A DNA stretch of 50,784 nucleotides from an uncultured Caryophanales bacterium (GTDB lineage: Bacteria; Bacillota_I; Bacilli_A; RFN20; CAG-826): contig CAJJXG010000009.1 of the NCBI GenBank assembly GCA_905197045.1, forward strand, positions 1 to 50,784, written 5' to 3'. Positions 17,058 through 24,439 of the stretch are shown one piece after another. Under the pieces are notes generated by a model, which was not told the origin of the DNA, made no database searches, and saw only the letters and a program-made list of their open reading frames with translations. A program made the translations under genes and the position numbers. How positions within the stretch are numbered: position 1 is the stretch's first letter; each line of letters opens with the position of its first letter.

Positions 17058-18243
17058 TCAAATAAATGAATACATTAAAGTTTTATTTGATAATACAACC
17101 ACTTTAAAAAATATTTATTTAAAAGGTGAGATTTCTAATTATCGTGGACGTAATAAAGCAGGACATATTTATTTCACTTTAAAAGATGAGAAATGTTCTT
17201 TGAATGCTGTTTTATTTAAATACGATAGTTTTTCTTTAGATTTTGAGCCTAAAAACGGAGATGAGGTATTGGTTTTTGGCTCAATTTCTTCCTATCCACC
17301 TAGTGGAACTTATCAAATAATATGTAAAAATATCTCTCTTTTTGGGATTGGTGATTCTTATTTAAAAAAAGAACTATTAAAAAAGAAACTATTCCAAGAA
17401 GGGATTTTTAATAGTGAACATAAAAAGAGTTTGCCATTATATCCATCAAAAATAGCAGTTATTACTGGGAAAAATAGTGCTGCCGCTTTAGATTTTGAAT
17501 TTAATTTAAAAAGACGTTTCCCTTTAGTTGATGTAACAATAATTTCCTCTTTAGTACAAGGAGAAAACGCTGCTAAAGATCTTATTAAAAATCTGAAAGA
17601 AGCTGATGATAATAACTATGATTTACTCATTATAGGTCGTGGTGGTGGCGCTAGTGAAGATTTAAGCGCTTTTGATGATGAAGAACTTATTAGATGCATT
17701 TATGATTTAAAGACACCTATAATTAGTGCTGTAGGTCATGAAATAAATCAAACATTGTGCGACTTAGTTGCTGATAAATATGCTTCAACTCCAACTGGAG
17801 CTGCTGAAATTGCTGTTCCTGATGTTGATGATATTTTGTATGACCTTAATCAACAAAAGAATTATTTAGATAGCTTAATTAATGGTAAAGTAACACAATT
17901 AGAAAATAAGTTACTTAATTTAAAAAACCGTAAGTATTTTCTAAATATTGATTCGATATATGACAATTACTTTGAAAAACTAAACAATCTATCTAAAATG
18001 CTTAATCTTAAAATTAATAATTATATTATCAATTTAGAAAGTAAACTTTCTTATGAAAAAAGAAGTTTAATGATTCTGAATCCTGAAAACATATTAAGTA
18101 AGGGTTATTCCATTGTTAAAAATGAAAAAGGAGAAGTTGTTAACTCTGTCACTAAAGTTAATAGCGGCGACAAAATAGTAATTAAATTTAGCGATGGGCA
18201 TGTTAATTCAGTTGTCACTTCAAAGGAGAGTAATAATGGCTAA
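17026..18243 (+). CDS. xseA: Exodeoxyribonuclease VII large subunit
   Basis: This 405-residue subunit of the single-strand-specific exonuclease VII has the N-terminal OB fold (LKGEISNYRGRNKAGHIYFTLKDE) and the catalytic core with GRGGGASEDLSAFDDEELIR and SAVGHEINQTLCDLVAD. The STPTGAAE motif and long coiled-coil region follow. The start is uncertain. The only in-frame ATG is at 17026, well inside nusB, while an AAAGGAAG at 17030-17037 points to a start just downstream, where only ATT codons are available. It overlaps xseB by 8 nt. Confidence 0.93.
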   Translation: MVKEAIYYSISQINEYIKVLFDNTTTLKNIYLKGEISNYRGRNKAGHIYFTLKDEKCSLNAVLFKYDSFSLDFEPKNGDEVLVFGSISSYPPSGTYQIICKNISLFGIGDSYLKKELLKKKLFQEGIFNSEHKKSLPLYPSKIAVITGKNSAAALDFEFNLKRRFPLVDVTIISSLVQGENAAKDLIKNLKEADDNNYDLLIIGRGGGASEDLSAFDDEELIRCIYDLKTPIISAVGHEINQTLCDLVADKYASTPTGAAEIAVPDVDDILYDLNQQKNYLDSLINGKVTQLENKLLNLKNRKYFLNIDSIYDNYFEKLNNLSKMLNLKINNYIINLESKLSYEKRSLMILNPENILSKGYSIVKNEKGEVVNSVTKVNSGDKIVIKFSDGHVNSVVTSKESNNG

Positions 18244-18430
18244 TAAGGGAAAAACATTTGAAGAAAAAATGGCTAGGTTAGAGGATATTGTGAAGGAAAT
18301 CGACAAAGCAGAAGCTTCTTTGGACGAAAATCTTAAACTTTATATTGAAGGCGTAGAATTAATTAAAGACATCGAAAAAACTCTAACAGAAGCAAAAGAA
18401 AAGATACAAAAAGTTAATACTAGTAAATAA
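18236..18430 (+). CDS. xseB: Exodeoxyribonuclease VII small subunit
   Basis: This 64-residue helical protein is the XseB subunit that coats the XseA coiled coil. It has the family pattern FEEKMARLEDIVKEID, then LDENLKLYIEGVELI. AAAGGAGAG (18222-18230) fits the ATG at 18236. The last codons contain the first unit of a phased TAGTA array that continues to the dinB start. Confidence 0.92.
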   Translation: MANKGKTFEEKMARLEDIVKEIDKAEASLDENLKLYIEGVELIKDIEKTLTEAKEKIQKVNTSK

Positions 18431-18458
18431 TTAGTAATTTATTAGTAATTAATTAGTA
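18421..18458 (+). repeat. Phased TAGTA array A (4 units, 11-bp period)
   Basis: TAGTA occurs at 18421, 18432, 18443 and 18454, exactly 11 bp apart each time. The first copy overlaps the end of xseB, and the last ends 5 nt before the dinB ATG. The spacer bases are all A or T. There is no Shine-Dalgarno in front of dinB. An 11-bp period places each unit on nearly the same face of the helix. See the other arrays at 24260, 27048, 32853 and 45617. Confidence 0.75.
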
Positions 18459-18463
18459 ATAAA

Positions 18464-19669
18464 ATGTCGAAAGTTATTGCTCATATAGACTTAAATCAAT
18501 TCTTCGTAAGATGCGAAGAAATTAAAAATCCTTCCTTGATTGGTAAGCCAGTAGCTGTTGGAGGTGATGGCAGAAAAGGAATAGTTTCGACTTGCTCTTA
18601 TGAAGCTAGAAAATATGGGATACATTCTGGAATGCCAACTTTCCAAGCGAAAATGCTTTGTAAGAATTTGATCATATTACCTGGCGATTATAAATTTTAT
18701 GAATTAATGTCAAAAGAATTTATCGCATATGTAAGAAAATTTACCCGTCATATTGAGCAGATGTCAATTGATGAATGCTTTTGTGATTTTACCGAACTCT
18801 TTAAAAATAATAATATAAAAGAACCATACGCTTTTTTAAAAAGACTTCAAGATGGTTTGTTCAATAAAACCAAACTTAAGTGTTCGATCGGAGTAGCTCC
18901 AACTAAATTTTTAGCTAAAATGGGTTCTGACTATAAAAAACCTATGGGAATAACAATAATTAGAAAGAAGGACATACAAGATATTTTGTTCCCTTTGCCT
19001 GTTAAAGATTTATTTGGAATTGGTAAAAAAACTTACCCTAAAATTGAAAGAGCTGGCTATAAAACTATTGGCGATCTCTACTTTGGAATTAAAAATAATG
19101 ACGAAGCGCTCGCTAATTTCTTTGGTTCTTATAAACAGGATTTAATTGATGAACTAGAAGGAAATAGTAGTGATTTGGTTTCTTCAGGTCCTTCTGATCC
19201 AAAATCAATGGGGATGACAAGGACGTTAGATTACGATAGTAATGATCGCTTTTATATTCGTAAATTTTTAACTAATTTAATGAATAATGTTATTGATGAT
19301 TTTCAAAGTTCAGGAAAACTTTGTAAAACAATTCAAATAACCTATAAAAGTGCAGAACATATAGAAGGTTTTCAAACAACAACGGTTTCAAAAAGTTTTG
19401 ATAATTATACTGACTCACGCGATGAAATATATAAAGAAGGAATCAAACTATTTGAAAAAAGTTATAAGGGCAACGAAATCAGATTGATTGGGTTTACACT
19501 AAAAAATTTAAAAGATAAACATGATGTTGTTGTTCAAATGACTTTTGATAACTTTGAAAGACATGAAAACGAAAATAAGACACAACTTTTGATTAATGAA
19601 CTTAATAGAAAAGCGAAGAAACCAGTATTTTTCCGTCTTAGTGATTTAAAGGATCGTTTTAAAAAATGA
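18464..19669 (+). CDS. dinB: DNA polymerase IV (Y-family)
   Basis: This 401-residue translesion polymerase has the catalytic Asp in IAHIDLNQFF (the family norm is HIDMDAFF, so the motif is slightly altered), the VSTCSYEARKYGIHSGMP fingers motif, the second acidic pair in MSIDECFCDF, and the helix-hairpin-helix GIGKKTYPKIERAGYKTIGDL. The little-finger domain follows. No beta-clamp motif was confidently seen at the end. It lacks a Shine-Dalgarno and is preceded by the phased TAGTA array. It ends in TGA within an ATGA overlap with xerD. Confidence 0.93.
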   Translation: MSKVIAHIDLNQFFVRCEEIKNPSLIGKPVAVGGDGRKGIVSTCSYEARKYGIHSGMPTFQAKMLCKNLIILPGDYKFYELMSKEFIAYVRKFTRHIEQMSIDECFCDFTELFKNNNIKEPYAFLKRLQDGLFNKTKLKCSIGVAPTKFLAKMGSDYKKPMGITIIRKKDIQDILFPLPVKDLFGIGKKTYPKIERAGYKTIGDLYFGIKNNDEALANFFGSYKQDLIDELEGNSSDLVSSGPSDPKSMGMTRTLDYDSNDRFYIRKFLTNLMNNVIDDFQSSGKLCKTIQITYKSAEHIEGFQTTTVSKSFDNYTDSRDEIYKEGIKLFEKSYKGNEIRLIGFTLKNLKDKHDVVVQMTFDNFERHENENKTQLLINELNRKAKKPVFFRLSDLKDRFKK

Positions 19670-20547
19670 AAATAGAAGACGCATTCGAAAATTTTTTACA
19701 ACACTGTAAGTTTGAAAAAACACTTACAAATATCACAATTGAAAACTATAAAGAAGATTTTTCAATCTTTTTAAGATATTATCCTAATAAAAAAGAAGTT
19801 AGTGATCTTACAAAAGATGACTTAAATGATTTCAGTTATGACCAGGCATTAAACGGACTATCGCCAACAACTATAGGTCGTCGTATTTCAACTATTAAAA
19901 ACTTCTATTCTTTTTTAGAAGGAGAAAATATTGTTAAAGGCATTATAAGTGATGAAATAATTATTCCTAAAAAAGAACATCATCTCCCTCAAGTATTAAG
20001 TGAAGAAGAAGTTAATACTCTTTTAAAAGCACCAGATTTATCTACTGAGAAAGGCATTAAAGAATACGCAATACTTGATATTTTATATTCTTGCGGTTTA
20101 AGAGTAAGTGAAGCTGTAAATTTACAAATAAATCAAATAAATGAGCAAGAAGGAATTATTAATATACTAGGAAAAGGAAAAAAGCAAAGAATTGTTCCAA
20201 TCAGAAAAGAAGCATTAAAAGCGCTTAAACGATATATTAGCGAAGTTAGAAATGAGCATTTAGTAATTGATAAAAAAATAGTTTTTCTAGATAAAAAAGG
20301 AAAGAAAATGTCTCGTCAAGCAATTTACAATATCGTTAAAGAAAATGCAAAAAAAGCAGAAATTAAAAAAGAAATTCATCCTCACACTTTAAGGCATTCT
20401 TTTGCAACACATTTATTAGATAATGGAGCGGATTTAAGAGTTGTTCAAGAATTATTAGGACATACAAAGATTGGGACAACGCAAATTTATACACACGTAA
20501 CCGCAAAAACTTTAGTTAAATCATATGATTTGTATTGGAAGGACTAG
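19666..20547 (+). CDS. xerD: Tyrosine recombinase, probably XerD
   Basis: This 293-residue site-specific recombinase has an N-terminal SAM-like core-binding domain and the catalytic set Arg146, His240-x-x-Arg243, His266 and nucleophile Tyr275 (LRHSFATHLLDNGADLR, then LLGHTKIGTTQIYTHV). XerC/XerD resolve chromosome dimers at dif. Placement before deoB matches Bacillus xerD-deoB (ripX-drm), so XerD is preferred to XerC. A dif-like site lies only about 4 kb downstream at 24391-24418. It overlaps dinB by 4 nt (ATGA). Confidence 0.88.
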   Translation: MKIEDAFENFLQHCKFEKTLTNITIENYKEDFSIFLRYYPNKKEVSDLTKDDLNDFSYDQALNGLSPTTIGRRISTIKNFYSFLEGENIVKGIISDEIIIPKKEHHLPQVLSEEEVNTLLKAPDLSTEKGIKEYAILDILYSCGLRVSEAVNLQINQINEQEGIINILGKGKKQRIVPIRKEALKALKRYISEVRNEHLVIDKKIVFLDKKGKKMSRQAIYNIVKENAKKAEIKKEIHPHTLRHSFATHLLDNGADLRVVQELLGHTKIGTTQIYTHVTAKTLVKSYDLYWKD

Positions 20548-20580
20548 TCCATTATAATTTTGAAGAAGGAAGAAAATATC

Positions 20581-21804
20581 ATGGGTAAATTTAAAAGAAT
20601 TTTCGTTATCGTAATGGATAGTGCTGGAATTGGTCATGCTAAAGATGCTAGTAAATTTGAACAGGTCGGTGGTATAAGCGATGAAGGCTCCAATACTTGG
20701 AAACACATTGCAGAGAAAATGCCTGGTAATGGTCTACATGTGCCAGTATTAGAAAGCTTAGGTTTTGGTGAACTTGATAATATTAAAGGCATTAAAGCAG
20801 TTAAAGATCATAAAAATTCTTATGTTATGCGACTCAACGAAGCTAGTAATGGTAAAGATACTATGACTGGACATTGGGAAATGATGGGAATTTTAACAAC
20901 AAAACCTTTTAAAACTTTTACAGATACAGGTTTTCCAGATGACTTAATTAGTGCTTTAGAAAAAGAAACAGGACACAAAATAATCGGAAATAAAGCAGCA
21001 AGTGGAACTGAAATTTTAAAAGAATTAGGTGAAGAGCAAATTAAAACCAACTCTTTAATCGTTTATACAAGTAGTGATTCTGTTTTACAAATTTGCGGAC
21101 ATGAAAAATATCTCGGATTAGACGAACTTTATAGATGTTGTGAAATTGCACGTAAATTATGTATGAAACCTGAATGGTTTGTTGGACGTGTAATTGCTCG
21201 TCCTTATTTAGGAGAAAGTGCTGATACATTTAAAAGAACATCAAATCGTCACGACTATGCTGTTTCACCAAGCGGAATTACCGCAATGGATATATTAAAA
21301 GAAAATGGTTTTGATGTAAGTTGTGTTGGAAAAATAAATGATATCTTTAATGGGTGTGGTGTAACAGAAACTGTTCATACTTCTTCAAATAAAGATGGCA
21401 TGGAAAAAACAATTGCAATTGCTAAAGGCGATACATTTAAAAAAGGCCTTTGTTTTGTTAATCTTGTCGAATTTGATAGTGAGTTTGGCCATAGAAGAAA
21501 TGCTCTTGGATATGGTAAAGCTATCGAAGAATTTGATGAGCAATTTAAAGAATTGCTTTCAGTTTTAAAAGATGATGACTTAGTTATGGTTACAGCAGAT
21601 CATGGAAATGATCCAACATGGGCAGGAACCGATCATACAAGAGAACAAGTACCTTTAATTTGTTATTCTAAATCAATTAAAGATGGTCGCTTTATCGAAG
21701 ATAGAAATTCATTTGCTGACATTGGTGAAACAATACTCAAGAATTTCTCTTTAGATAAAAAAGATTCAATGATAGGTGAAGCTATCGAAGAATTAGTCAA
21801 ATAA
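20581..21804 (+). CDS. deoB: Phosphopentomutase
   Basis: This 407-residue alkaline-phosphatase-superfamily enzyme interconverts ribose or deoxyribose 1-phosphate and 5-phosphate in nucleoside breakdown. It carries the metal-binding starts VIVMDSAGIGHAKDA, DTMTGHWEMMG, and the C-terminal TADHGNDPTWAGTDHTRE. AGAAGGAAG at 20564-20572 supports the ATG at 20581 over one at 20560. With deoC (49055-49690) and cdd (46482-46880) it completes a deoxynucleoside salvage route to glyceraldehyde 3-phosphate and acetaldehyde. Confidence 0.96.
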   Translation: MGKFKRIFVIVMDSAGIGHAKDASKFEQVGGISDEGSNTWKHIAEKMPGNGLHVPVLESLGFGELDNIKGIKAVKDHKNSYVMRLNEASNGKDTMTGHWEMMGILTTKPFKTFTDTGFPDDLISALEKETGHKIIGNKAASGTEILKELGEEQIKTNSLIVYTSSDSVLQICGHEKYLGLDELYRCCEIARKLCMKPEWFVGRVIARPYLGESADTFKRTSNRHDYAVSPSGITAMDILKENGFDVSCVGKINDIFNGCGVTETVHTSSNKDGMEKTIAIAKGDTFKKGLCFVNLVEFDSEFGHRRNALGYGKAIEEFDEQFKELLSVLKDDDLVMVTADHGNDPTWAGTDHTREQVPLICYSKSIKDGRFIEDRNSFADIGETILKNFSLDKKDSMIGEAIEELVK

Positions 21805-21833
21805 ATTTATATATAAAATAGAAAGAAGGAAAT

Positions 21834-22847
21834 ATGAAAACATTTTTTAAAAAAGGTAGTGTTTTAATTTGTCTACTTGGAAGTATGGCTTTAACAGGTT
21901 GTAGCAGTGAATTAGATAATAATGGCGGTAATAATAGTGATGATACCTCGACTTATAAGCCTACTTTAATAACACCAACTGGAGCACCAACTTTACCAGC
22001 TTATAAAGCAATGATTTCTGAAAATATTGATGTAATTTCTCCAGCAGAAAATACTGCAATACCTGCTTATCTTAGTTCTGGGAATGCAGATTTTGTAATT
22101 TTTGATGCTGGGAATGCACAAAAAATCTTAAATAAAGCTGGTAGTGAGGCTAAATTTGAGTTTGTTAAAATGCTAACCGGTGGGAATTTCCATTTATTAG
22201 GATTTAACAAAACAAGTGAAGACGTTCCTAGCGATGATGATGTTATTTATGGATTTATGGAAACATCTACTCCAGGTATTCTTTTTAGAAATATTTATGG
22301 TAGTGATCTTAAATTCGATCTTGGCTTTGATTCCATTGCTTCCCTTCAAACCTCCCTTTTAACAATGAAAGACTATAAAATTAATGGAGCAACCATTGAT
22401 TGGGCAGTAGTTGCTGAACCAGCAAATACAGCTTTACAAGCTAAGCTTAAAGCCAATGGAAATACAAATATTCTAGATATTAATTTAAATAGTGCTTTTA
22501 AAGAAAAGAATTCTAAAAATTGGAATAAAGATTATATCGTTCAAGCTGGATTATTTGTAAATAAAGAATTTAAGAAAAAATATTCAGCAATTTATAATTC
22601 AACAATCAAATTAATAAATGATGGTATCAACACCTTATTTACTGATTTAGATAGTGCATATAATGAAATGACAAGTGGCGAATATCAAGATGCAACTGCT
22701 TTCCAAAAGAAATTTGGTTTTGCACCAACAGTAATTAAAAACGTTCAAGGAACAAATTCTGAAAAAAATGGATTTGGTGTTGTTCCAAATAATGTTACTT
22801 TTACTGTTGATGATATAAATTTATTTAATTCATTAACTACAGAATAA
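21834..22847 (+). CDS. ABC-type substrate-binding lipoprotein
   Basis: This 337-residue secreted protein has a lipoprotein signal: a basic start, a hydrophobic core and lipobox LTGC with Cys23. A short Asn/Ser/Asp linker follows. The rest resembles NMT1/SsuA-like binding proteins (TPTGAPTLPAYKAMISENIDVISP, and a later WAVVAEPANTA stretch). The family carries sulfonates, nitrate, thiamine precursors and similar solutes, so the substrate cannot be named. It precedes a matching permease, but no ATPase gene is near. AGAAGGAA precedes the ATG. Confidence 0.75.
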   Translation: MKTFFKKGSVLICLLGSMALTGCSSELDNNGGNNSDDTSTYKPTLITPTGAPTLPAYKAMISENIDVISPAENTAIPAYLSSGNADFVIFDAGNAQKILNKAGSEAKFEFVKMLTGGNFHLLGFNKTSEDVPSDDDVIYGFMETSTPGILFRNIYGSDLKFDLGFDSIASLQTSLLTMKDYKINGATIDWAVVAEPANTALQAKLKANGNTNILDINLNSAFKEKNSKNWNKDYIVQAGLFVNKEFKKKYSAIYNSTIKLINDGINTLFTDLDSAYNEMTSGEYQDATAFQKKFGFAPTVIKNVQGTNSEKNGFGVVPNNVTFTVDDINLFNSLTTE

Positions 22848-22856
22848 TTATTATAT

Positions 22857-22885
22857 TTGCTTGAAATCGCTAATCTCATTAAAAT
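22857..22885 (+). promoter_or_regulatory. Promoter predicted to give a leaderless permease mRNA
   Basis: TTGCTT (22857-22862) and TAAAAT (22880-22885) are 17 bp apart. The -10 box ends 6 nt before the ATG at 22892, so transcription would begin at about the start codon. There is no Shine-Dalgarno. Confidence 0.5.
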
Positions 22886-22891
22886 TATGTC

Positions 22892-23671
22892 ATGAGATTA
22901 ATTAAAAAAATACCTGCTAACTTTAAAACTGTATTCTTTGAGGTTACAGGTATTTTATTTTTGCTCTTAATTTGGGAAATTATTGCTTTTTGTGTAAATG
23001 ATTCTTATATTTTTCCGCATTTAAACAACATTTTTTGTGCTTTAGGATCAATATTAGGGGAGCAATCAACTTATACGGCACTTGGTGAATCTTTTTTAAG
23101 AACTATTTTAGCCTTAATTATATCCTTTATTTTGGCTTTTTCTTTAGGTCTTGTAGCCGGATTATTCAAACCTGTAAAAGAGTTTTTGTCTCCTTTAATA
23201 TATTTATTAAAGCTTGTACCAACTCCTTGTGTTGTCTTTTTCATTATTATTTTCTTTATACGTAAGCCAAATATTGGTTCTTTAATTATTACATTTTTAA
23301 TTATTTTCCCGATTTTATATGAATCTTTTGTTGAAGGCTTAAATAATATTAATCCTTCTATTAAGTTATCTTTACGCCTTGAAGGATATTACTCAAGAAA
23401 ATCAATATTTAAAGTTCTCATACCTGAATCAATGCCTTTTCTTCTTTTAGGATGCATAAATTCGATTGGATTAGGCGTAAAAGTTTCAATAATGAGTGAA
23501 ATTCTTATCGGAACTAATAATATTTGGGGAATAGGGCGATTAATCAGCTTTTATAGAATAAATTCAGAATACGACAAAATGATAGCTATAACTTTACTTG
23601 TAATTTTTATTTTTATAATTATCGATCTTTTATTCTCTTATATAAAAAAATTTTTAATAAAAAGCAAATAA
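22892..23671 (+). CDS. ABC transporter permease, SsuC/TauC type
   Basis: This 259-residue inner-membrane protein belongs to the BPD_transp_1 family. About six membrane segments are visible. The cytoplasmic coupling loop is LRLEGYYSRKSIFKVLIPESMP, matching the EAA-G-I-LP pattern of importers for sulfonates or thiamine precursors. It follows the binding lipoprotein but appears to have its own promoter and no Shine-Dalgarno. The ATP-binding subunit is not in the window and must come from elsewhere. Confidence 0.8.
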   Translation: MRLIKKIPANFKTVFFEVTGILFLLLIWEIIAFCVNDSYIFPHLNNIFCALGSILGEQSTYTALGESFLRTILALIISFILAFSLGLVAGLFKPVKEFLSPLIYLLKLVPTPCVVFFIIIFFIRKPNIGSLIITFLIIFPILYESFVEGLNNINPSIKLSLRLEGYYSRKSIFKVLIPESMPFLLLGCINSIGLGVKVSIMSEILIGTNNIWGIGRLISFYRINSEYDKMIAITLLVIFIFIIIDLLFSYIKKFLIKSK

Positions 23672-23672
23672 A

Positions 23673-23694
23673 CTCCTTTATATATGTAAAGGAG
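23673..23694 (+). promoter_or_regulatory. Inverted repeat that contains the Shine-Dalgarno of the next gene
   Basis: CTCCTTTA (23673-23680) and TAAAGGAG (23687-23694) form a perfect 8-bp stem with loop TATATG. The right arm is the ribosome-binding site for the ATG at 23704. As RNA it would hide the site; as DNA it is a possible operator around a -10-like TATATG. The same 7-bp arms occur before the C39 gene at 48720-48742. Confidence 0.55.
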
Positions 23695-23703
23695 GTATTC
23701 TCT

Positions 23704-24252
23704 ATGGGAAAAGAAGATAAGGATATATTTATTATATCGTCGTTTAAAAAATCTAAATTTTATGATCAATTAGAATGGGCTGATGATTTAATTCAAAAGG
23801 AAAGTCATTATCTATTTAATAATGACTTTAAGGTATTTGATCCTAGAGAAATTTATGAATACATTCAAAGATTTGACTCTTCAAATAGAATTAACTTACT
23901 CGGAAAATGCGTAATTTTGGATAGAAGTACTAAATACGAAAATAAGGTATTGGTTTGTCCGATTTATCCAAAGAGTCATTCAATAAACAAATTTGGATTA
24001 AATATTGGTAAAATTTATGGCCTAAATGAGGAAGAATATATAGCAGCCATTAGCGAAATAAAGTTTATATCTAAAAGAAGATTTAAACTAAATGATAAAT
24101 CAATTAGCGATGCTCAAAATATTTGTTATCTATCTACATGTGCGTATTTATCGATTTTAGAAGCTTATAAACGTATTATTGATACAATTATTAAAAGAGT
24201 TAACGATAATTCATTATTTTCCTATCAAAATGCTAAATATTTAACCGCTTAA
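23704..24252 (+). CDS. PemK/MazF-like protein (tentative), orphan
   Basis: This 182-residue protein is not firmly recognised. The middle part (GKCVILDRSTKYENKVLVCPIYP, then AISEIKFISKRRFKL) resembles the PemK/MazF ribonuclease fold, where a G-x-x-VV...N...V-x-P-I core ends in an I-x-x-I-D/S-KRR-L motif. An N-terminal helical region of about 55 residues (FYDQLEWADDLIQKE) and a C-terminal helix flank it. No antitoxin gene is adjacent. Its ribosome-binding site lies in an inverted repeat. It is the last + strand gene before the dif-like site. It could be another small-barrel protein. Confidence 0.4.
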   Translation: MGKEDKDIFIISSFKKSKFYDQLEWADDLIQKESHYLFNNDFKVFDPREIYEYIQRFDSSNRINLLGKCVILDRSTKYENKVLVCPIYPKSHSINKFGLNIGKIYGLNEEEYIAAISEIKFISKRRFKLNDKSISDAQNICYLSTCAYLSILEAYKRIIDTIIKRVNDNSLFSYQNAKYLTA

Positions 24253-24259
24253 AGTTTAC

Positions 24260-24297
24260 TAGTAATAAATTAGTAGTTTATTAGTATATTATTAGTA
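24260..24297 (+). repeat. Phased TAGTA array B (4 units, 11-bp period), near dif
   Basis: TAGTA occurs at 24260, 24271, 24282 and 24293, each exactly 11 bp apart. The array starts 8 nt after the stop codon of the PemK-like gene and lies about 95 bp from the dif-like site. No start codon follows, so at this locus a role in translation is unlikely. Confidence 0.75.
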
Positions 24298-24362
24298 ATT
24301 TGAATTTTTAATGAATTTATTGTTACTGTGTATAATCTTTTTATAATTATTAATGAATAAAT

Positions 24363-24376
24363 ACGATAAATATCGT
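24363..24376. repeat. Short palindrome beside dif
   Basis: ACGATA (24363-24368) and TATCGT (24371-24376) form an inverted repeat with a 2-nt centre, 15 bp from the dif-like site. It has no U-tract and is probably a protein site, if functional. Confidence 0.4.
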
Positions 24377-24390
24377 TTAATTTCATTTCA

Positions 24391-24418
24391 ATTTTACATA
24401 ATAGATATTATACGAAGT
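24391..24418 (-). other. dif: dif-like chromosome dimer resolution site
   Basis: Read on the - strand the 28 bp are: XerC-side half ACTTCGTATAA, six-base centre TATCTA, XerD-side half TTATGTAAAAT. Against the Bacillus subtilis dif as I recall it (ACTTCCTAGAA, TATATA, TTATGTAAACT), 24 of 28 bases match, with an almost identical XerD half. It is intergenic and lies exactly where gene orientation flips from + to -, as expected at a replication terminus. XerD is encoded about 4 kb away. Confidence 0.85.
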
Positions 24419-24439
24419 ATATATTCAATAAAAAATAAG

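Noticed and set aside
18421..18458. TAGTA arrays as a CRISPR
   Set aside because: The unit is 5 bp with 6-bp spacers; CRISPR repeats are over 20 bp with spacers of similar length, and no cas gene is present.
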